Positions 5,482-10,945 of a DNA stretch of 12,092 bases are shown piece after piece. Made by a program: the position numbers and the translations under genes. This DNA comes from an uncultured Acidimicrobiales bacterium. Its GTDB lineage: Bacteria > Actinomycetota > Acidimicrobiia > Acidimicrobiales > Iamiaceae. The DNA lies in contig CALANQ010000382.1 in assembly GCA_937926025.1 (NCBI GenBank), forward strand, positions 1 through 12,092, read 5' to 3'. The notes under the pieces are model-generated. The model did no database searches. It was given only the letters and a program-made list of their open reading frames with translations, and was not told the DNA's origin. Each line of letters starts with the position of its first letter. The stretch's first letter is position 1.

Positions 5482-8400
5482 GTGCCCGGCTCGGTCCGGG
5501 AGCTGCCCACCGGGTTCACGCCGGTCCTCGTCAACGAGAAGGGCGAGGTGGCCGGCTACCTCAACGGCAGCCCCCGGGTCATGGCCATCTGGAAGCCCGA
5601 CGGCTCGCTCACGACGCTGGTCGGCGCCACCAACCGCACGCCCATCAGCTTCAACGACAAGGGCGACGTGCTGGCCCGCGGCAGCCTCGAGCTGGAGATC
5701 TGGAACGAGTCGGGGTCCCGGACGGTGCCCAAGCCGATGGTCGACGGCCAGGAGCGCCAGCTGTACGGCGGCTTCGGCCCCGACGTGAACGGTCGGACCG
5801 TCGCCACCTTCGGGTGGGTGAACGCGGTGCGGGCCAACGCGGTGTCGTACCTGGGCTCGGCGTCGCCGACGCTCATTACCGCGCTCAGCACGGTGGCGCG
5901 CGGTGCGGGCAACGGCCTGCTGTTCGGCCAGCTCGATGCGTCGAGCGTCAAGTACGCGTTCCTCGACGGCTCGTCGGTGATCCCGGCGCCGGGGCTGACC
6001 GGCGGCACCTTCATCCAGGACATCAGCGGCGCCGGCCACGCGGTCGGCTCGATGAGCGGCGGGACGTTCCTCTACAAGTCCGGCTCGATCACGTCGCTGC
6101 CCTTCTACCTGGTGAACTCGGTCAGCGACGAGGGCGCCGTCGCCGGGATGATGCCCTTCAACCCCGACGTCGACCCGACCTACCTGCAGGTCGGGTTCCG
6201 GAACCCGCAGGGGAAGGTCTCGTACCTGAAGGACATCGTCGGGACCTTCATCTTCAAGTCGTTCACCAACGTGATCGACATGAACGACCAGTGCCAGGTG
6301 CTGGGTCAGGGCGTGAAGACCGAGGGCAACCAGAGCCGCTACTTCCTCGCCGACATCCCGAACTGTGCCGGCGACGTGTTCGACGCCGAGCTCGAGGTGA
6401 CCGGTGGAGGGCCGGTCGTGAACCGCGAGTTCGAGCTGACCCTGACCGTCCGCAGCGAGGCGTCGGATCCGGCGACGGACCTGACCCTCGGTGCGGGCGG
6501 CGTGGGGATCTCCGCTCCGGAGGGGTCGATCGAGGTGGTGAGCGGGCCGACGCCGGCGCTGCCCTCGAGCATCGGCGGCATCGACTTCACCAGCGTCACC
6601 TATCGGGTCACGGCGCTGAAGCCAGGGCCCATCACGATCGACGCGGTGGTGAACGGCAAGCGCAACGGCGAGGCGATCGTGGCCCAGGGGTCCCTGGACA
6701 TCGATGTGAAGACGGCGGGCATCGGCGGCGAGTTCTTCCGCACGGACAACAAGGCGCCGTTCGTGAAGGTGGGGGAGCCGGCACCCGTGCGCCTCCGCCT
6801 CGCCAACGAGACCGGCGAGGAGCTCACGGGCGTCAAGCTGACCGACGTCCGGGTCGTGCCCGAGGACGGCAGCACATCGTCGGCCGAGCTGGCCCAGGAG
6901 GGCCCCGGGGTCCGGGGCACGCTCGGCGCCCTGCGGCCGGACTCGCTGGACTTCGTGAACTGGACGCTCGACGGCAAGAAGGGCGGGGGCGGCGGCGTCC
7001 TGCTCCAGGCCGACGTGACCGCCAAGGACGAGTCGGGCGACTCCGTCGACGCCACCATCGAGACCCGCTTCAACGTCACCGAGGACATCCTCAAGATCAA
7101 CCTCGACCTGGACCCGCCCGAGTTCACGTTCACCGACGACGAGGATGCGCCGCCGGAGGACAAGAAGGTCACCATCACCGAGACGGTGTCGTTCACCAAC
7201 AACGGCCCGATCCCGCTCAAGAACATCCGTCTCACCGACCTCGACGTGAGCCGGGTGTTCTCCGGCCAGGAGCTCTACGTCACGTTCAAGGAGGGCCTGA
7301 ACCCGGATCCGATCGACCCCGAGGTCCTGGTGGCGGAGCTGGCCCCCGGCGCCACGTCACCGGAGTTCACCGCCATCTGGGAGGCCACCGACGACGGCGA
7401 GGTGGACTTCACGGCGTCGGCCACATCGGTGGACACCGACGGCAAGGCCCAGAACAGCGTGCTGAAGAAGCGGTGGAAGGCGCCGCCCACGAAGTACCTG
7501 GAGCTGACGACCGAGGTGATCAACCCGCCGGGGACGGACCTGCTGGAGGCGGGCACGTCGATCACCATCAACGGCACCATCAAGAACCTGTCGAACACCG
7601 CGTCCATCAAGGTCGGTCCGCTCTTCCCGTACCTGGAGGGCAACACCGGCACGATGACCGTCGCCTACGCCGACGACGACGAGGTGGCCGAGGCCCCCAA
7701 CCCGCGGGCCCCCGTGCCGCCGGGGCCGCTGGAGCTGGCGCCGAGCGAGCGCAAGAACTTCCAGGTGCGGATCGTCACGAACTACAGCGACCCGCGCCCC
7801 GACGCCACCCAGCAGAGCGGCGGCACCCGCGCCTACGTGCGCTTCGAGCCGTGGGGCCTGGTCACCGAGCTCGACGGCACCGAGCACCTCATCCGCACCT
7901 ACGACGAGAACCAGCCGGGCCAGGAGCCCGACGCCGAGGTGAAGGCCACGCCCGCCGACCTTCAGCGGATCATCTCCATCGACGACTCGGTCGGCCTGCC
8001 CGAGGCCAACAAGGCGGCCACCACCACCGCCTTCCTGTACGGCACCGCCCAGGGCATCGTGAACGCCGCCATCGCCAGCATCTACGCCATCCCGGACCTG
8101 GCGAAGATGCCGGTGTCGATCCTCAACGCGGCGTACCAGTACCAGGCGAAGGTCTGGGACAGCTTCACGGAGGAGGAGAAGGCCCAGTTCGCGGATGAGA
8201 CCTCCTACATGATCGTCTCGATCCTGCAGCGCAACGTGGAGCTGGGCACCAAGGACGCGGGCGAGCTCTACGACCAGGTCAACGAGTACGTCGGCCAGAT
8301 GCTCACCGAGGAGCAGGTGGCCTGGGAGACCGGCGACTTCACCTCGACCTCGGAGACCTACGGCAAGTTCTTCGGCGAGACCATCGGCAACGTCGCCGGA

Positions 8401-10347
8401 CCGGTGGTGCTCAACAAGCTGGCCACGTCGCCCAAGGCGGTCGCCGCCCTCGAACGGGCGCAGATCGCGGTGCAGGCGCGCATGGAGCCGATCCTCCAGC
8501 GGGTCCTCGGCATCCGCAACATCGAGGGCGTCCTCCCGCTCCTGCGGGCCCTGGAGAGCGGGACCGAGCTGAACTTCGGCGAGATCGAGGCGCTCTACGG
8601 CATCTCCGCCGAGGAGGTGGTGGAGTTCCAGCGCCTGGCCGACAAGTACGGCTTCCTCCTGACCGTCCGCTCCCGGCACGCCTCGTCGATCCAGTGGATC
8701 AAGAAGTTCGGGGCGATGCTCAAGCCAGAGGCCATCAAGATCAAGTCCGTCAGCGAGCTGGACGTGAAGCTCGGCTACTCCATCGACGACCTGGGCTCCA
8801 TCGTCTTCAAGAAGCCCGAGGTGCTGAAGCTGGCGTCGCCCGGCGATCCGCCCGGGAAGCTGGGCGACGACATCCTCGCCTTCATCGAGTCCAAGGGCTT
8901 CCAGCGCGGCACCAAGGAGTACCAGGAGGCCGCCAAGCGGACCATCGCCCGGGTGAAGGAGTGGGACAAGTACGAGAAGCAGTACAAGGCGGCCAACGAG
9001 ATCGGTCACATCCGCACCGACTTCAACTACGAGGGCAACGCCATCACCGACCTGCGCACCACGTCGGAGCGCGAGAAGCTCACCGGGTTCCGCCTGCGGG
9101 AGAAGACGCCGGGCTCCGAGGAGTACGTCGTCGAGCTGATGGACCCGAAGGTCGGCAAGTTCAAGCGGGTCACGGGCGACGTCGACCCGATCGCCTTCAC
9201 CCACATCGATGGGTCCCCGCTGACCGAGGCGGAGCACAAGGCGCTGCTCGACGAGCTCGCCGGGTCCACCATCGGCGCCGAGCACGGTGAGTCCGCCACG
9301 TTCGTGAAGGGCGGAACCGAGTTCATCTCCGGCCAGTTCAAGCCGGACGAGCCGGGCATCCAGTTCGGTCCGCTCAGCAAGGGCCCCCGGGTGGTCCGCT
9401 TCGACCCGAAGCGCAGCATCTGGAAGAACCCGCGGGACTACCACCTGCACTGGGAGGGCGGTTTCGTCGGCACCGGCCTGACCCCGAACCGGGCGGTCCC
9501 GGGCGCGGTCGACGCCAGCTTCGGCCGCATCCCGCTGGAAGCTCCCGTCCGCGTCCCCTCGGCCATCCCGACCGCCATCGGCGTGGCCACCGTCGGCCGC
9601 TGCAGCATCAACGTGGTGAACACCACCCCGCCCCCGCCCGCCCAGGGCCCGGCCGCGGTGTACGAGGGGGCCGACGGCTTCCTCACGCAGCTCGGCGCCG
9701 ACGGTACGGAGGCGCGCAGCGAGCTCCACGACGCGTGCTTCACCGAGGGTGACCCCCAGACGGTGACCATCGCGCCGGTCAACCAGCTCGCCGAGCCCAA
9801 GGCGCCCGACGCGGCCCCGGACCCGGCGGCGACGCTGGCCGCGGTGCGGCGGCGCGACAGCCGCGACCGGGTGTTCCCGGCCGGGACCGCCACCGTTGAG
9901 CTCTCCGACTCCGAGGACTACACGGCCATCGGGGGCGGCGGCTTCGTGGCCGGCCAGGTGGTCGTGCTCTCCGCCGGCACCGACCGGGCCGAGGAGCGCG
10001 AGATCGCCGGCGTGTCCGGGCAGACCCTGGTGTTCACCGAGCCGTTCGACCGATCGCACCAGGGCGGCGACGTCGTGGTCATGGTGGAGGGCGCCGACGG
10101 GTCCGTCGTGGAACCGCCGGTCGACCCGACCGACCCGACGGACCCCACCACGCCGACCGACCCGACGGATCCCGCCGGCCCGGGAGGCACCGGTGGCGGG
10201 ACCGCACCGGTGAGCCCGGCGTCCACCACCGGCGGGTCGCTGCCGCGGACCGGTGGGGAGCCGCTGCCGCTCCTGCTCGCCGGTCTGGCCGCGGTCACCG
10301 CCGGCACCGCCATCCAGCGGGCGGGTCGCCGACGGCGCGCCGCGTGA
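5296..10347 (+). CDS. LPXTG-anchored modular surface protein with an edema factor/CyaA-like adenylate cyclase domain
   Basis: 1683 residues. Order of parts: a 30-residue cytoplasmic lead; a hydrophobic signal segment (33-50) with an Ala-rich cleavage region near 62; HAF-like repeats (about 72-356; FNDKGDVLARG, VIDMNDQCQVLGQ); four Ig-like beta modules (about 360-475, 476-597, 598-733, 734-880). Next come a helical, partly hydrophobic linker (about 881-1094), a cyclase-like domain (about 1095-1385), an unrecognised part (1386-1525), a beta module (about 1526-1598), a (DPT)n linker (1606-1648) and LPRTG (1649-1653) with a hydrophobic stretch and basic tail. Only four cysteines are found, in two pairs: C333/C357 and C1436/C1481. 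It should be exported by Sec and fixed to the wall by a sortase, which is not in the window. The layout resembles polymorphic toxins: stalk, pre-toxin helices, then an enzymatic domain. Unusually, the enzymatic domain lies before a C-terminal anchor rather than at the C-terminus. No immunity gene is evident next door. Function is inferred. Confidence 0.8.
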   Translation: MALRDAFPDLDAEVLGRVPDRSGGGAPPLSGRAAVVAALVALLVVVALPFAPFAPASPAAAAVPGSVRELPTGFTPVLVNEKGEVAGYLNGSPRVMAIWKPDGSLTTLVGATNRTPISFNDKGDVLARGSLELEIWNESGSRTVPKPMVDGQERQLYGGFGPDVNGRTVATFGWVNAVRANAVSYLGSASPTLITALSTVARGAGNGLLFGQLDASSVKYAFLDGSSVIPAPGLTGGTFIQDISGAGHAVGSMSGGTFLYKSGSITSLPFYLVNSVSDEGAVAGMMPFNPDVDPTYLQVGFRNPQGKVSYLKDIVGTFIFKSFTNVIDMNDQCQVLGQGVKTEGNQSRYFLADIPNCAGDVFDAELEVTGGGPVVNREFELTLTVRSEASDPATDLTLGAGGVGISAPEGSIEVVSGPTPALPSSIGGIDFTSVTYRVTALKPGPITIDAVVNGKRNGEAIVAQGSLDIDVKTAGIGGEFFRTDNKAPFVKVGEPAPVRLRLANETGEELTGVKLTDVRVVPEDGSTSSAELAQEGPGVRGTLGALRPDSLDFVNWTLDGKKGGGGGVLLQADVTAKDESGDSVDATIETRFNVTEDILKINLDLDPPEFTFTDDEDAPPEDKKVTITETVSFTNNGPIPLKNIRLTDLDVSRVFSGQELYVTFKEGLNPDPIDPEVLVAELAPGATSPEFTAIWEATDDGEVDFTASATSVDTDGKAQNSVLKKRWKAPPTKYLELTTEVINPPGTDLLEAGTSITINGTIKNLSNTASIKVGPLFPYLEGNTGTMTVAYADDDEVAEAPNPRAPVPPGPLELAPSERKNFQVRIVTNYSDPRPDATQQSGGTRAYVRFEPWGLVTELDGTEHLIRTYDENQPGQEPDAEVKATPADLQRIISIDDSVGLPEANKAATTTAFLYGTAQGIVNAAIASIYAIPDLAKMPVSILNAAYQYQAKVWDSFTEEEKAQFADETSYMIVSILQRNVELGTKDAGELYDQVNEYVGQMLTEEQVAWETGDFTSTSETYGKFFGETIGNVAGPVVLNKLATSPKAVAALERAQIAVQARMEPILQRVLGIRNIEGVLPLLRALESGTELNFGEIEALYGISAEEVVEFQRLADKYGFLLTVRSRHASSIQWIKKFGAMLKPEAIKIKSVSELDVKLGYSIDDLGSIVFKKPEVLKLASPGDPPGKLGDDILAFIESKGFQRGTKEYQEAAKRTIARVKEWDKYEKQYKAANEIGHIRTDFNYEGNAITDLRTTSEREKLTGFRLREKTPGSEEYVVELMDPKVGKFKRVTGDVDPIAFTHIDGSPLTEAEHKALLDELAGSTIGAEHGESATFVKGGTEFISGQFKPDEPGIQFGPLSKGPRVVRFDPKRSIWKNPRDYHLHWEGGFVGTGLTPNRAVPGAVDASFGRIPLEAPVRVPSAIPTAIGVATVGRCSINVVNTTPPPPAQGPAAVYEGADGFLTQLGADGTEARSELHDACFTEGDPQTVTIAPVNQLAEPKAPDAAPDPAATLAAVRRRDSRDRVFPAGTATVELSDSEDYTAIGGGGFVAGQVVVLSAGTDRAEEREIAGVSGQTLVFTEPFDRSHQGGDVVVMVEGADGSVVEPPVDPTDPTDPTTPTDPTDPAGPGGTGGGTAPVSPASTTGGSLPRTGGEPLPLLLAGLAAVTAGTAIQRAGRRRRAA
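5509..6363 (+). other. HAF-like extracellular repeat region
   Basis: Residues 72-356. Several units follow the pattern of an N/D-x-x-G-x-V-x-G turn followed by a strand with W, F or L and a short 'label' strand. Examples are VNEKGEVAGYLNG, FNDKGDVLARG, ISGAGHAVGSMSGGTFLYKS, VSDEGAVAGMMPF and MNDQCQVLGQG. This matches HAF (beta-propeller-like) repeats of secreted proteins. Ligand unknown. Confidence 0.6.
6373..7935 (+). other. Stalk of about four Ig-like (CARDB/DUF11-type) modules
   Basis: Residues 360-880. Four stretches of roughly 115-145 residues each open with strands of the kind seen in CARDB/DUF11 domains. Examples are EFELTLTVRSEASDPATDL, EPAPVRLRLANETGEELTGV, ITETVSFTNNGPIPLKNIRL and TSITINGTIKNLSNTASIKV. 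The recurring 'fluctuating N-x-G/T-G-x-x-L-x-x-V' turn is the family hallmark. They probably hold the later domains away from the wall. Confidence 0.6.
8578..9450 (+). other. Edema factor/CyaA/ExoY-like (class II) nucleotidyl cyclase domain, compact variant
   Basis: Residues about 1095-1385. Compared from memory with CyaA: R1125 (TVRSR) fits R41; K1143 and K1150 in LKPEAIKIKS fit K58 and K65 of TKGLGVHAKS, with the same spacing of seven. GY (1160-1161) fits GY after the lysines. The strand GFRLREKTPG (1264-1273) fits FEFRVKETSDG. D1295 and D1297 in TGDVDPIAF fit the metal-binding D188 and D190 of TADIDMFAI, and H1330 in EHGES fits H298 of QHGTEQ. RVVRFDP (1365-1371) fits the strand that follows. 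Differences: K1148 replaces H63, no Asn appears at the N304 position, and only 33 residues separate D1297 from H1330 against about 108 in CyaA. The domain has no cysteines. The fold match is fairly strong; cyclase activity is unproven. Confidence 0.68.
10123..10173 (+). repeat. (Asp-Pro-Thr)n coding repeat, wall-spanning linker
   Basis: Near-tandem GACCCGACC/GACCCGACG units encode DPTDPTDPTTPTDPTDP (residues 1610-1626). Gly/Ser/Thr-rich residues then run up to the LPRTG. Such linkers span the peptidoglycan in sortase substrates. The repeat could vary in length between strains. Confidence 0.75.
10240..10347 (+). other. Sortase sorting signal (LPRTG, hydrophobic segment, basic tail)
   Basis: LPRTG is at residues 1649-1653. 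It is followed by GEP, a hydrophobic stretch LPLLLAGLAAVTAGTAI and the tail QRAGRRRRAA at the very C-terminus. All three parts of a cell-wall sorting signal are present, so cleavage between T1652 and G1653 is expected. Confidence 0.88.
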
Positions 10348-10362
10348 CCTCCAGCGCCGTGG

Positions 10363-10378
10363 GCGGCGGAACCGCCGC
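10363..10378 (+). terminator. GC-rich inverted repeat after the surface-protein gene; possible terminator
   Basis: GCGGCGG at 10363-10369 is the exact reverse complement of CCGCCGC at 10372-10378. In practice this is a six-base-pair stem with a GAAC loop. It begins 16 bases after the stop of the surface-protein gene. No T-tract follows. Confidence 0.4.
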
Positions 10379-10393
10379 GGCGCGTGGCGGAGG

Positions 10394-10414
10394 TTCCGGC
10401 GCCAAGGGCCGGAA
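10394..10414. promoter_or_regulatory. Inverted repeat TTCCGGC-N7-GCCGGAA upstream of DUF5318
   Basis: Perfect seven-base arms at 10394-10400 and 10408-10414. The repeat ends seven bases before the TAGCCT -10 box, so it covers the -35 zone. It could be an operator for a dimeric regulator or a second terminator for the upstream gene. GGTTCC inside it can also pair with GGAACC of the preceding hairpin, so the two hairpins are mutually exclusive. Confidence 0.4.
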
Positions 10415-10421
10415 TCGTCGG

Positions 10422-10427
10422 TAGCCT
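10422..10427 (+). promoter_or_regulatory. Candidate -10 box (TAGCCT) for leaderless transcription of DUF5318
   Basis: TAGCCT (TANNNT) ends seven bases before the ATG at 10435 and no Shine-Dalgarno sequence precedes that ATG. The box and the ATG support each other. This favours 10435 over the upstream in-frame GTG at 10384, which would place the promoter inside the gene. Confidence 0.55.
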
Positions 10428-10434
10428 CCAGTCG

Positions 10435-10845
10435 ATGGCCTTCCGACCCGACGCCGTGCGTGGCTCCGAGGGACCAGGCGAGATCGACTACCGCCTGGCC
10501 CGCCAGTCGGTGCTGTCGGAGTTCAAGAAGGGCCGCATCGCCCGCCACGAGATCTGCGACGCCCACCCCGAGCTGGTGCGGGCGGCGCGGGAGCTGGGAG
10601 AGCCCACCAAGCTCACCTGCCCGGTGTGCGAGGAGACCAACGTCGTCCTGGTGACGTACGTGTTCGGCCCGCGGCTGCCCGCCTTCGGCCGCTGCATCTC
10701 CTCCAAGAAGGAGCTCCAGGCCATCGCCAAGCGCTCCGGATCGTTCTCGGCCTACGTCATCGAGGTGTGCCCCGAATGCTCCTGGAACCACCTGGCCCGC
10801 ACCTTCCTGCTGAACCCCGCCCGGGCCCGCGCCGCCGCCAACTGA
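10435..10845 (+). CDS. DUF5318 family zinc-ribbon protein
   Basis: 136 residues, soluble and cytosolic by appearance. It matches the actinobacterial DUF5318 family: EIDYRLARQSVLSEFKKGRI (16-35), the conserved EICDAHPELVRAARELGEPT (39-58), CPVC (62-65), YVFG (75-78), then VIEVCPECSWNHLARTFLL (108-126). The two CxxC pairs (C62/C65 and C112/C115) should bind one zinc as a ribbon. The function of the family is not established. Members commonly lie next to the class A PBP gene in actinobacteria (Rv0049 beside ponA1 in M. tuberculosis), and that order holds here, with the PBP starting 100 bases after this stop. A link to cell-wall growth is therefore suspected but unproven. The ATG at 10435 was chosen over the GTG at 10384 because homology starts near residue 14 and a leaderless promoter fits. 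Confidence 0.85.
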   Translation: MAFRPDAVRGSEGPGEIDYRLARQSVLSEFKKGRIARHEICDAHPELVRAARELGEPTKLTCPVCEETNVVLVTYVFGPRLPAFGRCISSKKELQAIAKRSGSFSAYVIEVCPECSWNHLARTFLLNPARARAAAN

Positions 10846-10879
10846 CCGGCCCCGACTGCCATCGCGCGCTGCCCGTTGG

Positions 10880-10885
10880 TAGCGT
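10880..10885 (+). promoter_or_regulatory. Candidate -10 box (TAGCGT) upstream of the PBP gene
   Basis: TAGCGT sits in GGTAGCGTTG, resembling GGTAGCCTCC before DUF5318. A start about seven bases on would give a 5' leader of roughly 55 bases before the ATG at 10946. A CTGCCA at the -35 spacing is a weak match. The PBP may thus have its own promoter. Confidence 0.4.
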
Positions 10886-10945
10886 TGCCCCCCGCTGTGC
10901 GCCGTCCGCTCGTCGCGTCGATGGCCCCGAACCCCTCCGCCTCTG

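Noticed and set aside
5814..8198. A 794-codon plus-strand frame inside the surface-protein gene
   Set aside because: It is the +1-shifted shadow of the surface protein, composed almost only of R, G, H, P and A. It has no domain.
10123..10173. Short tandem GACCCGACC-like units considered as a CRISPR or regulatory repeat
   Set aside because: They are in frame and encode the (DPT)n linker just before an LPXTG signal, which explains them fully.
10384..10434. GTG at 10384 as the start of the DUF5318 gene
   Set aside because: It would add 17 residues not seen in the family and place the candidate -10 box and inverted repeat inside the coding region.
10846..10945. A small toxin-antitoxin or immunity gene next to the cyclase-like protein
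   Set aside because: The 100-base gap before the PBP holds no plausible ORF, and the neighbouring DUF5318 gene belongs to a family tied to the PBP locus, not to toxins.
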